Shown in pieces: positions 7,819 to 15,567 of a stretch of DNA of 46,536 nt. The notes beneath the pieces were generated by a model that worked only from the letters and a program-made list of their open reading frames with translations, did not search any database and was not told the origin of the DNA. Positions within the stretch are counted from its first letter, which is position 1, and each line of letters begins with the position of its first letter. The DNA lies in NCBI RefSeq assembly GCF_030538285.1, contig NZ_JAUNUG010000022.1, positions 1 through 46,536 on the forward strand. Direction: 5' to 3'. Source of the DNA: Corynebacterium sp. (GTDB lineage Bacteria > Actinomycetota > Actinomycetes > Mycobacteriales > Mycobacteriaceae). A program made the position numbers and the translations under genes.

Positions 7819-8882
7819 AAGCCTTCGGATTCTTAAGCTTCGGCCACTACGCCATCGGCAACCAGCCCGGCCCCGACGCCGCCGCCACCCTCCAGCAGGC
7901 GCTTGAGCTGGCCGTCGCCGCCGACGAGATCGGCGTCAATGGCGCCTACTTCCGCGTCCACCACTTCGCCCCGCAAGGTGCCTCCCCCATGCCGCTGCTC
8001 GGCGCGATCGTCGGCGCCACCAAACACATCGAGGTAGGCACCGGCGTCCTCGACATGCGCTACGAGAATCCGCTGCACCTCGCCGAAGAGGCCGCCGCAC
8101 TCAACCTGCTTTCCGACGCCCGCCTCGCCCTCGGCGTCTCCCGCGGATCACCGGAACCCGCCCAGCGCGGCTGGGAAGCCTTCGGCTATCACGCCGAACA
8201 TCCCAACGGTTCGGATATAGCCCGCGCCAAGTTCGAGCAGTTTCTCAACGCCATCGACGGCTACGCCGTCACCGAGGCCGCCCCCGCGGAAGAGCAGTAC
8301 CCGCGCATGTACCAACCCGGCACCCCACTGCCGGTGTTCCCCCACTCCCCCGGGCTGCGCCGCCACGTCTGGTGGGGTGCCGGCTCCCACGCCACCGCCG
8401 AGCAGGCCGCCCGCGACGGCGTCAACCTCATGAGCTCCACCCTCGTCTCCGAGGCCGACGGCTCCTCCCTCGGTGACCTCCAGGCCGAGCAGATCGCTCG
8501 TTACCGCGCCGAATGGGTCGAGGCCGGACACGATTGGACCCCGCGCGTGTCCGTCTCCCGCTCGGTGTTTCCCATCGTGGATGACCAGTCCCGCCAGATG
8601 TTCGGCATGCAGGCCACCGGCCGCGACCAGATCGGCTCCCTCGGCGAAGGCACGCCCGTCACCTTCGGCCGCACCTACGCCGCCGAGCCGGACGTACTCA
8701 TCGAGCAGTTGCGTGCCGATGCCGCCATCATGGCCGCCGACACACTGATGCTGACCATTCCGAACCAGATGGGCGTGGAGGTCAACCTGTCGATCCTGCA
8801 GTCCTTCGCCGAGCACGTCGCCCCGGCACTGGGTTGGATCCCGGCCACCAAGGGACGCGTGGAGGGTTACCCGGTGGCCTAA
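7815..8882 (+). CDS. luciferase-like FMN-dependent monooxygenase
   Basis: 355 residues, bacterial luciferase-like (LLM class) TIM-barrel. Typical segments are GAYFRVHHFAPQGASPMPLLGAI, the GTGVLDMRYENPLHLAEEAA block and LALGVSRGSPEPA. Such enzymes use reduced FMN supplied by a separate reductase to oxygenate aldehydes, alkanes, nitriloacetate-like or thiol compounds; the substrate is unknown here. Starts with GTG at 7815, overlapping the upstream stop (GTGA), so the pair is translationally coupled and shares the RosR-type promoter. A long hairpin follows the stop. No FMN reductase gene is adjacent, so flavin must come from elsewhere. Confidence 0.85.
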   Translation: MKAFGFLSFGHYAIGNQPGPDAAATLQQALELAVAADEIGVNGAYFRVHHFAPQGASPMPLLGAIVGATKHIEVGTGVLDMRYENPLHLAEEAAALNLLSDARLALGVSRGSPEPAQRGWEAFGYHAEHPNGSDIARAKFEQFLNAIDGYAVTEAAPAEEQYPRMYQPGTPLPVFPHSPGLRRHVWWGAGSHATAEQAARDGVNLMSSTLVSEADGSSLGDLQAEQIARYRAEWVEAGHDWTPRVSVSRSVFPIVDDQSRQMFGMQATGRDQIGSLGEGTPVTFGRTYAAEPDVLIEQLRADAAIMAADTLMLTIPNQMGVEVNLSILQSFAEHVAPALGWIPATKGRVEGYPVA

Positions 8883-8884
8883 AC

Positions 8885-8979
8885 CCCCTCGGTGTTCCCA
8901 CGTACCTTTATCCACCGCGCTACGTTTCCGCAGGTCGCATTAAAGGGCCCGCCCTTATGTGCGTGGGAACACCGAGGGG
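8885..8979. terminator. long-arm inverted repeat between convergent genes
   Basis: Perfect 18-base arms (8885-8902 CCCCTCGGTGTTCCCACG and 8962-8979) separated by 59 bases, with a small inner hairpin (AAGGG/CCCTT) around 8943-8956. It starts two bases after the monooxygenase stop and ends six bases before the stop of the opposing lipoprotein gene. It therefore probably terminates transcription from both sides. No T-tract is present. Confidence 0.6.
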
Positions 8980-8985
8980 AGGGGC

Positions 8986-9909
8986 CTAGGCGTGCTCGTT
9001 GACGAAGTCGCGGGCAATGGCCGGGGGCTCGGCCTTCTCTTCGCCGATGTTCCGCAGGTTGAGATCGACGAGCACCTCGGTGCTCAGCTCCGCCGAGATA
9101 CCGTTAATAGCGTTGATCGCCTCCCGGGGGATGGCATCGGCGCGCATGAGCGGCAGGACGTTCTGGGGGAGGATGAGCCGCTCGGGATCCTCGAGGGTGA
9201 CAAGGTCGACCTCGTTGCCGGCGGCGTCGAGAAGCGGGGAGGTGGTGTAGATATCGGCGACCTCAGCCGCTCCCTCCACCACGGCGGCGATGGTGAGCGG
9301 TCCACCGCCATCAGAAATCGGGACCACGGAGACCTTGTCTGCGTCCACGCCGTAGACCGAGGCCAGGCCAGGCGGACCATAGGGGCGCTCGGCGAACTCC
9401 GGGTTAGCGGCGATGCGTACCTGCTCGAGTTTATCCAGGTCACCGAGAGTTTCCAGCCCGTACTCCTCGGCGAGCTCCCGGGTGACACGGTAGGAGTCCT
9501 TAGACTCACCCTCGGCGATGTCTCCGGCGACAAGGCCCTCCGGGAGAACTTCCTGGAGAGCGGCGAGGGCTTGCGAGGTCGCAGTCCCCGCCTCGAGCTC
9601 CGCCCCGTAGTACTGGGCGAGGTTGCCGGAGTACTCGGGAACGAGGTCGATGCTGCCCTCTTCGAGGGCCTGGAGGTAGACCTCGCGGGAGCCGATGCCG
9701 GAGTTGACCTCGACGTCGAATCCGGCGTCCTCGAGGGCGGCGGCCCAGATCTGCCCGATGATCTCCGATTCGGGGAAGTTGGCGGTGCCGATGGTGATGG
9801 TTTCGGTATCTGCCTCCGGCGTGGTCGCCAAGGGGTCATCCGCGGAGGAGCAGGAGCTGAGCGCGAGGGCGGCGACAGCGAACAGGGTGGTGGTGAGTCT
9901 CAGTTTCAT
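8986..9909 (-). CDS. ABC importer substrate-binding lipoprotein, OpuCC/OsmF/EgtU type
   Basis: 307 residues. Lipoprotein signal with lipobox ALSSC (Cys20). The mature part starts ITIGTANFPESEIIGQIWAAALE and contains SGIGSREVYLQALEEGSIDLVPEYSGNLAQYY, hallmarks of the quaternary-amine binding family. Ligand is probably a trimethylammonium compound (glycine betaine, choline, carnitine) or ergothioneine; sequence alone does not decide. The ATG at 9909 overlaps the stop of the permease gene (ATGA). It is the last gene of a four-gene operon. A much longer open frame to 10938 is only the antiphase reading of the two permease genes. Confidence 0.88.
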   Translation of the reverse strand: MKLRLTTTLFAVAALALSSCSSADDPLATTPEADTETITIGTANFPESEIIGQIWAAALEDAGFDVEVNSGIGSREVYLQALEEGSIDLVPEYSGNLAQYYGAELEAGTATSQALAALQEVLPEGLVAGDIAEGESKDSYRVTRELAEEYGLETLGDLDKLEQVRIAANPEFAERPYGPPGLASVYGVDADKVSVVPISDGGGPLTIAAVVEGAAEVADIYTTSPLLDAAGNEVDLVTLEDPERLILPQNVLPLMRADAIPREAINAINGISAELSTEVLVDLNLRNIGEEKAEPPAIARDFVNEHA

Positions 9910-10571
9910 ATGATTTGTCCTTTCGGTTGGAGTGATTTCTGCACAAGGGCCAGGATGAGATCGACGATGAGAGCCAGCGCGGTGACCAGCACCGCCCCGG
10001 CCAGCATCTGCGGGTAATCGCGGAGGGCCAGGCCGTCGATGAGATAGCGGCCCAGGCCGGACAACCCGATGTAGGCGACGATAGTGGCGGTCGCCAGCAC
10101 CTGGACCACACACGAGCGCAGGCCACCGATCATGACGGGCAGAGCCAGCGGGACCTCGACGCGCCGCAGGATCTGCGCCTCGCTGTATCCGGTGGCCCGC
10201 GCGGAGTCCACGACCTGGCGGGGTACGGCGACCATTCCGGCGACGATGCCCGCCAGCAAGGGGGGAACAGCGAGAATGATGAGCACAATCGTCGCGGGAA
10301 CCAACGGTAGGCGCACACCCATCGACATGGACACGGTAAGCCACGTGAGCAGGCCCAACGACGGCAACGCACGCAACGCACCGGCGAGGGACAACACCAC
10401 GTCCGCACCCCGCCGCGTATGCCCCACCCACAGGCCCAACGGCAAAGCGATGAGCAAGGATAACCCCACCGCCAGTGCCGTATAGCCGAGGTGGTCCAGG
10501 GTGCGGGAGAGAATAAGCGGCCACCGCTGCGCATCGGCGAGGAACGCCCACATGGGCTGCAGTTGATTCAT
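9906..10571 (-). CDS. ABC importer permease (distal, OpuC-type)
   Basis: 221 residues, five to six hydrophobic segments and the EAA-type permease loop around ATGYSEAQILRRVEVPLALPVMIGG, which contacts the ATPase. Start chosen at 10571 (MNQLQ) because that ATG overlaps the upstream stop (ATGA); an in-frame ATG at 10589 would overlap more. It forms the transmembrane channel with the next permease. Pairing of two different permeases is usual for OpuC/EgtU-type importers. Confidence 0.87.
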   Translation of the reverse strand: MNQLQPMWAFLADAQRWPLILSRTLDHLGYTALAVGLSLLIALPLGLWVGHTRRGADVVLSLAGALRALPSLGLLTWLTVSMSMGVRLPLVPATIVLIILAVPPLLAGIVAGMVAVPRQVVDSARATGYSEAQILRRVEVPLALPVMIGGLRSCVVQVLATATIVAYIGLSGLGRYLIDGLALRDYPQMLAGAVLVTALALIVDLILALVQKSLQPKGQII

Positions 10572-11212
10572 CCCACCCTCCGGGCCCACGGCATGAGGAG
10601 GCGGCCTGCGAGGACGAGTGCGGCGTCGATAAGCATGGCGAGGACGACGGTGCCGACGAGGCCGACGATGATCTGCGTCGGGAACGAACGCTGGAAGCCT
10701 TCAGTAAACAGCGTGCCCAGCGAGGCGACACCGATGAGCGCGCCGACGGAGACGAGCGAGATCGTCGACGCCGAGACAACCCGGATGCCAGCCAGTAGCG
10801 CTGGTCCAGCCAGGGGCAGCTCAACGCTGAGCACGCGTTTCCACGCCGGATAGCCTGTGGCGATCGCTGCCTGCCGCACATCACCGGGCACGGTGCCGAA
10901 GGCGTCCGCCGTGGCGCGGACCTGCAGCGCCAGGCCATAAAGTGTCATGGCGACGATGACGTTGAGCGGAGAAAGGATCGACGTTCCCAGAAAAAGCGGC
11001 ATGACCACGAATAACGCCAGCGAAGGAATGACATACAGCAGACCGGTGAGCACCACGATCACCTCGCGCGCCCAGCAGTGCCGGTGCGCGAACCAGCCGA
11101 TCGGCAAGGCGATGACAAACGACGCCACAATCGCCGGCCACGACAGCGAAAAGTGCGCCCACGCGAGATCCCCGATCCGCCCGGCATTGTCGACGACCCA
11201 ATTCCACCTCAT
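10568..11212 (-). CDS. ABC importer permease (proximal, OpuC-type)
   Basis: 214 residues with the permease loop around ATGYPAWKRVLSVELPLAGPALLAGI near residue 125. Start ATG at 11212 overlaps the ATPase stop (ATGA), which decides it against the longer in-frame start at 11260. The C-terminal LLMPWARRVG runs directly into the next start. It carries one of the GCTTATCGAC motifs (10625-10634, coding Leu-Ile-Asp). Confidence 0.87.
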   Translation of the reverse strand: MRWNWVVDNAGRIGDLAWAHFSLSWPAIVASFVIALPIGWFAHRHCWAREVIVVLTGLLYVIPSLALFVVMPLFLGTSILSPLNVIVAMTLYGLALQVRATADAFGTVPGDVRQAAIATGYPAWKRVLSVELPLAGPALLAGIRVVSASTISLVSVGALIGVASLGTLFTEGFQRSFPTQIIVGLVGTVVLAMLIDAALVLAGRLLMPWARRVG

Positions 11213-12015
11213 TCCAACACCCCGCGTACCCGGCCACTGCTGTCCACGACGACCTGGCACCCGTCCCGCTTCTCGACGCGCAACCGCCGTCCCTTTGCCC
11301 CCGTGAACTCGCGGACCTGCTCGTTGGCGGGGCTAGTAAGAAACTCCTCCGGCGCCCCGACCTGTTCGATCCGGGCCTGCTCGCCGAGGAGGACGACGGT
11401 GTCGCCGAGGAGGAAGGCCTCGTCGATGTCGTGGGTGACCATGAGGATGGTTTTCGCCATGCGTTCCTGCAGGGAGAGGATCTCCTCCTGCAGGCCGCGG
11501 CGCACGACGGGGTCGACGGCGCCGAAGGGCTCATCCATGAGGAGAATGTCCGGGTCGGCGACCAGGCCGCGGGCCACGCCGACGCGCTGGGCCTGCCCGC
11601 CAGACAATTCCGCCGGGTAACGCCCGCCCAGCGCCGGGTCGAGGCCGACGAGCCGAAGCATCTCGGCGGCGCGCTCCCGGGCCTCCTTCCTGCGCGTGCC
11701 GTTCAACTGGGCGATGGCAGCCACGTTGTCCAGCACCGTGCGGTGCGGCAGAAGCCCGGAGTGCTGCATGACGTAACCGATGGAACGCCGCAGCTGCACC
11801 GGATCAACCTGGCTGACGTCTTTTCCGCGTACGCGGACGGTGCCGCTGTCGGCAGGCACCATGCGGTTGACCATCCGCAGCAGAGTCGTCTTCCCGCATC
11901 CGGAAGGCCCGACGAAGACGGTGGTGGAACCGGATTCGACGTGGTGGGTAAAGTCGGCGACCGCCGGGTGGGAGCTGCCCGGGTAGGTGCGGGAGACGCG
12001 GTCGAACTCGATCAT
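11209..12015 (-). CDS. ABC importer ATPase, ProV/OpuCA-like
   Basis: 268 residues. Walker A GPSGCGKTT (about 36-44), signature LSGGQAQRVGVARG, Walker B ILLMDEPFGAVDP and a switch His (THDIDEAFLLGD) are intact. It lacks the tandem CBS domains that follow the ATPase in classical OpuA proteins, so osmotic gating through CBS is absent. Start ATG at 12015, preceded by AAGGTG. It is the first gene of the operon ATPase-permease-permease-binding protein. A minus-strand TAGAAT (12059-12054) is a good -10, giving a leader of about 33 bases. It is divergent from the flavohemoprotein gene. Confidence 0.9.
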   Translation of the reverse strand: MIEFDRVSRTYPGSSHPAVADFTHHVESGSTTVFVGPSGCGKTTLLRMVNRMVPADSGTVRVRGKDVSQVDPVQLRRSIGYVMQHSGLLPHRTVLDNVAAIAQLNGTRRKEARERAAEMLRLVGLDPALGGRYPAELSGGQAQRVGVARGLVADPDILLMDEPFGAVDPVVRRGLQEEILSLQERMAKTILMVTHDIDEAFLLGDTVVLLGEQARIEQVGAPEEFLTSPANEQVREFTGAKGRRLRVEKRDGCQVVVDSSGRVRGVLE

Positions 12016-12053
12016 CGCGGGGCACCTTGCCGGGTCGGGGACATGTTCATGCA

Positions 12054-12059
12054 ATTCTA
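12054..12059 (-). promoter_or_regulatory. -10 element of the ABC importer operon
   Basis: TAGAAT on the minus strand, 39 bases upstream of the ATPase start. The -35 region is not obvious because it falls in a C-rich stretch. Confidence 0.45.
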
Positions 12060-12120
12060 GCCACGCTTCAGCCCCCTCCCCCTTGACCACCTCCATCCCC
12101 AGCCGGGCACAATAGAGTCC

Positions 12121-13290
12121 ATGCAGACCCTGACCGAGACTGGCACCGCCCTCCGCGAACGCAGCACAGAGTTCCGGGATGCCGTCCAACAGCGTCTTTA
12201 CCAGGATGTTCTTGAGTCCCGGCAGGTCTTTCCCATCTCTTTGCTCCACACGCACCTGGAGCTCGCCGCTGCGTGTGCCTGGGTTCTGGAGCGTACCCCC
12301 GCCACGGGTGAGGTGCCCCAGGAAGTTCTCGATCGGTTGCAGGGCCTCGGTCGGGATCATCGTCGCCACGGTTTCCCGGCAGAGATTTACCCTGCTTTCG
12401 CGGTTGCGCTTTCTCATGGCCTGCACTCCCTGGATTTCCCGCAGGCTGATGCTGCCGCCCAGGTGCTCGAGACAGTGTGCACGGTGATGGCGGCTGCCGC
12501 CCAGGATGCGGATCATCAGGGGCTGGCCCCGGCATTTTCGGCGGAGGTCCTGGAGGTGCAGCGCCGCACCCGCCACCTCTCCGTCGTCCGCCTGGAGGCT
12601 GGCGTACCTATCCCTTACCGCGCCGGCCAGCACCTGCCGGTGACCACGTCTTATCTGCCGGGTGTGTGGCGGATGTTCTCCCCCGCGCTGCCGAGTAATG
12701 AGTTCGGGCAGGTGGAGTTCCATATCCGCATGCTGGAGGGTTCGGATATTTCTCAGCTCATGGCTACCCCGAAGCCCGGGGACTATTGGTTGTTCGGCCA
12801 GCCGCGCGGCACGCTGCAGCTGACGGGTGAGCGGGATGTCCTCATGATCGCCCACGGCACGGGGTTGGCGCCGCTGCGGGCGATGCTCTACGACATGCTC
12901 ACGTGGGAGCATCGTCCCCGCGTGCACCTATTTTTCGCGGCGGAGTACCCGGGTGAGCTCTATGACCTCATGGGACTGTGGAACCTGGCAATCTTTAGCC
13001 ACTGGCTGTCCGTGGTGCCGGTGGTCCAGCACGAGAAGGACCCGTGGTGGGTCGGCGCGACGGAGCATTCCCGCGCGCCTTTCGGTCTGCACCAGCAGGA
13101 GACGGCGTCCGTGTGCCAGTTGGTGTCTTCGTATGGCGCGTGGGCGGACCGGGATGTGCTGGTGGTGGGTAATGCGCAGCAGGTGGAGAATTCGGTGCGC
13201 ACTCTGGTGGCGGGTGGGACCCCGCCCGAGCTCATCCAGACGGAGGTGTGGGCGCGCGCCGATCAGTGGCCGTCACAGGACGGGCAGTGA
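12121..13290 (+). CDS. hmp: flavohemoprotein (globin plus FAD/NAD reductase)
   Basis: 389 residues. The N-terminal globin domain runs about 1-130, with proximal His80 in LGRDHRRHGF. An FNR-type reductase follows: flavin site YRAGQHLP...WRMFSPA (Phe in place of the usual Tyr in RxYS) and the NAD(P) motif AHGTGLAPLRAM near 243. Family members oxidise nitric oxide to nitrate or act as electron-transfer flavohemoproteins. ATG at 12121 has no ribosome site, and a -10-like CACAAT lies seven bases upstream, with TTGACC 19 bases before that, so a leaderless transcript is possible. The 3' end overlaps the opposing amidase gene by 18 bases. Confidence 0.82.
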   Translation: MQTLTETGTALRERSTEFRDAVQQRLYQDVLESRQVFPISLLHTHLELAAACAWVLERTPATGEVPQEVLDRLQGLGRDHRRHGFPAEIYPAFAVALSHGLHSLDFPQADAAAQVLETVCTVMAAAAQDADHQGLAPAFSAEVLEVQRRTRHLSVVRLEAGVPIPYRAGQHLPVTTSYLPGVWRMFSPALPSNEFGQVEFHIRMLEGSDISQLMATPKPGDYWLFGQPRGTLQLTGERDVLMIAHGTGLAPLRAMLYDMLTWEHRPRVHLFFAAEYPGELYDLMGLWNLAIFSHWLSVVPVVQHEKDPWWVGATEHSRAPFGLHQQETASVCQLVSSYGAWADRDVLVVGNAQQVENSVRTLVAGGTPPELIQTEVWARADQWPSQDGQ

Positions 13291-14076
13291 TTTCCGGGCT
13301 TTGTCGACTTCTTCCATGTCGAGATCGTAGGTGAGGATTTCTGGTTCGTAGCCGGCTTCTGCTTCTCGACGCCCCGTCGGCCCCACCACGCACGAATGCC
13401 CGATGCCGGTCGGTCCGCTGGGTTCACCGCCGTCTTCGGCACCGCCGGGGCGGGCCTGGCCGGCGGCGACGATCCACGCGGTGGAGTCCAGAGCGCGTGC
13501 GGCGGTGAGGATGCGCCACTGTTCGAGTTTTCCGGGGCCGTCCATCCAGCTGGTGGGCACGACGATGACCTGCGCGCCCTGGCGCGCCAGGTCACGGAAC
13601 TGCTCGGGGAAGCGGATGTCGTAGCAGGTGGCCACACCGACGGTGACGCCGTCAACGTCAAAGGTCACCAGGTCCTCACCGGGTTTGACGGTGTCGGATT
13701 CCTGATAGGAGTAGGCGTCGAAGGTGTTGATCTTGTCGTAGCCCTCGTGGTGCTCCGGGCCGGTGATCAGCGCAGTGTTGTACACGCGGTTGATCTTCTT
13801 GCCCTCGCGCTCGACAGTGTCGGCGGGCCGGAACATGCCGGCGACGACGGTGACGCCGAGCTCGCGTGCGGCGTCGCGAAGCCCGGTGGCGAACTCCCCG
13901 TCGAGCTCCTGGGCGTGTTTATCGAGGCGCCCAGATTCGAAAGCCTGGCTCGTGGCCTCGGGGAATACGATCAGGCGCGCGCCTTGCTCGGCGGCCTCGC
14001 GCATCTTCTGCTTGGCAAGTGCCAAATTGTTCAGGATATCCGGTCCGCTGGTTATCTGCACGGCTGCGATCTTCAT
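13273..14076 (-). CDS. carbon-nitrogen hydrolase (nitrilase superfamily, Nit-like amidase)
   Basis: 267 residues. The catalytic triad is visible as Glu40 (VFPEAT), Lys115 (GYDKINTFD) and Cys151 (VGVATCYDIRFPEQF). The DIRFPE and INTFDAYSYQESD segments are typical of the Nit1/Nit2 branch (omega-amidase or deaminated glutathione amidase). This branch fits better than nitrilase or carbamoylase, but the exact substrate is inferred only by family. Start ATG at 14076 (MKIAAVQ). Two inverted perfect DnaA boxes lie 14 bases upstream. Confidence 0.85.
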   Translation of the reverse strand: MKIAAVQITSGPDILNNLALAKQKMREAAEQGARLIVFPEATSQAFESGRLDKHAQELDGEFATGLRDAARELGVTVVAGMFRPADTVEREGKKINRVYNTALITGPEHHEGYDKINTFDAYSYQESDTVKPGEDLVTFDVDGVTVGVATCYDIRFPEQFRDLARQGAQVIVVPTSWMDGPGKLEQWRILTAARALDSTAWIVAAGQARPGGAEDGGEPSGPTGIGHSCVVGPTGRREAEAGYEPEILTYDLDMEEVDKARKSLPVL

Positions 14077-14089
14077 GGCACCCACACTA

Positions 14090-14114
14090 TGTGGATAACT
14101 GGTAGTTATCCACA
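14090..14114. promoter_or_regulatory. inverted pair of perfect DnaA boxes
   Basis: TGTGGATAACT (14090-14100), GGT, AGTTATCCACA (14104-14114) form a perfect dyad with 11-base arms. Each arm contains the consensus DnaA box TTATCCACA, one per strand (14098-14090 and 14106-14114). It lies between divergent genes starting at 14076 and 14168. It could make either promoter DnaA-responsive or titrate DnaA. Confidence 0.6.
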
Positions 14115-14167
14115 GGTTGGCGCACCCCGCGTTCGACTAATCCGCCACTTGGCCGGACACTGGCGCC

Positions 14168-14407
14168 ATGGACCACCTGCACCTGTCCCCCTCCATCGCC
14201 GATCACCTGCTAACCCTCCTCGCCCGCACCACCTCCCCATCCACCCCGTCCCTGGCCCCCGGTTCGCGCACCGCCGCTGCGCTGGAACGCGCCGGCCTGA
14301 GCTGGTCCGACGCGCATCAGCGCGCCGAGTCCGCGTTACTTGATCACGCCCGGGACGTGCGGCGCTTCGCCGAGCGCGTCGTCGAGGTTGATCGGGGGTT
14401 GTTCTGA
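14168..14407 (+). CDS. small helical protein coupled to a DUF1023-type hydrolase
   Basis: 79 residues, predicted mostly alpha-helical (LSPSIADHLLTLLART; WSDAHQRAESALLDHARDVRRFAERVVEVD), no signal peptide. Size, helix content and position resemble the small WXG100/EspC-like proteins that often precede DUF1023 hydrolases in actinobacteria, but no WXG motif is present. The stop and next start share one base (TGATG), so the two are co-translated. No ribosome site precedes the ATG. I do not recognise the family with certainty. Confidence 0.6.
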   Translation: MDHLHLSPSIADHLLTLLARTTSPSTPSLAPGSRTAAALERAGLSWSDAHQRAESALLDHARDVRRFAERVVEVDRGLF

Positions 14408-15567
14408 TGCTTCTCGACGTCACCTCCCTCCGCCGCCTCTCCCACCAGCTCACCAACCATGCCGCCTGGCTCAGCGAGCAGCATTCCTGGCTGGCCCGTT
14501 CCTTCGACGCCCTGGAGGGGACGGGGTTTTCCGGGCCCGCAGCCACCGCGGCCGTGGGCCGACTGCATCGGCTGGCGACCCCCCTTTCCCGGCCCCCGGA
14601 GCAGATGCTGCGGGTCGCGCACGTGCTGTCGGTGACCGCCGCCCTGCAGGAGGAATTGGACGCGGCGGCTTCCCGGGCTGCGCTGCTGGCCAGACAACAC
14701 CCGGCTGCGGCGGGTGCGCTGGCCCTGCTCATGCGCGACTTAAGGGGCTTGGGGGATGTGCTGGATGCCACCTGCGCTCGCAGCATTGACTTGTTGTGCA
14801 CTGAGATCCCGGTGGACACACCCCGCCGCTGGTCCGCCGACCCGGACCTAGGGCTAGCTGCTCTCGACCAACGCAACCGCCTGGAATCCGGCTTAGATTT
14901 ACCCCCTGACGTGCAACTGCTGGAGGTTGACGGGCACCGCCTCGTCGCCGCCGTCGGTGATCTCGAGCACGCCGAATCGGTGACCACCCTCGTGCTGGGC
15001 ACCGGTTCCTCCGCAGCCGAGCGCCTGCCCGTGCACTTGGACCGCGCCCGCACCATTTCGGCCGCCACCGGTGGGGCGGCAGTGGTGTGGTTGGGTTATC
15101 CGGCCCCGCCCGGCGTGGCCCACGCGCTGGCCCAGGAACCGGCCCGGGCGGCGGGCGGCGAGCTGCAGGCCTTCCAGAAAGAACTCACCCGCCGTTTCCC
15201 CCGCCAGCGCCGTATCGTGCTCGGCTACTCCTACGGTGGGATGGTTGCCGCACAGGCCGCGGCGCGGGGGGAGGGCATGTACGCGGATCGGCTGGTGTTC
15301 GTGGGGAGCCCGGGGGTGGGCGTCGATAAGGCGGCGCAGCTGACCTTGCTCGGCGATGATCCGCAGATCCACGCCATGACGAACCCCTCCGACCCGGTGA
15401 AACTGGTCGGAGGGGTGCATGGCCCGGACCCCGCGGCCCCGGGGTTCGGGGCGCGAGTGCTGTCCGGGGACCCGGAGGGCACCCACAGCAGCTACTGGGA
15501 GGATCCCCTACTGCTGGGTGTCCTGCAGGGCTGGGCTCAGAAGAAGCCGAGCGCGTTGTCGGAGTAG
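14407..15567 (+). CDS. alpha/beta hydrolase, DUF1023 type, with N-terminal helical domain
   Basis: 386 residues. Residues 1-140 are Ala/Leu-rich helices, a T7S-substrate-like coiled region. The rest is an alpha/beta hydrolase with nucleophile Ser275 in GYSYGG, an acid probably in [11 protein letters not shown] and His in [17 protein letters not shown] near the active site is characteristic of DUF1023. No signal peptide, so it would be cytosolic or exported by a non-Sec route. Substrate unknown. Co-translated with the preceding 79-residue protein. The 3' end overlaps the opposing aldehyde dehydrogenase gene by 31 bases. Confidence 0.78.
   Translation: MLLDVTSLRRLSHQLTNHAAWLSEQHSWLARSFDALEGTGFSGPAATAAVGRLHRLATPLSRPPEQMLRVAHVLSVTAALQEELDAAASRAALLARQHPAAAGALALLMRDLRGLGDVLDATCARSIDLLCTEIPVDTPRRWSADPDLGLAALDQRNRLESGLDLPPDVQLLEVDGHRLVAAVGDLEHAESVTTLVLGTGSSAAERLPVHLDRARTISAATGGAAVVWLGYPAPPGVAHALAQEPARAAGGELQAFQKELTRRFPRQRRIVLGYSYGGMVAAQAAARGEGMYADRLVFVGSPGVGVDKAAQLTLLGDDPQIHAMTNPSDPVKLVGGVHGPDPAAPGFGARVLSGDPEGTHSSYWEDPLLLGVLQGWAQKKPSALSE

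Noticed and set aside
9910-10938. N-terminal extension of the ABC binding protein
   Set aside because: The lipoprotein signal starts at 9909 with an ATGA overlap; the extension is the permease genes read out of frame.
12016-12927. N-terminal extension of the ABC ATPase
   Set aside because: Antisense to the flavohemoprotein; the ATPase fold begins at 12015.
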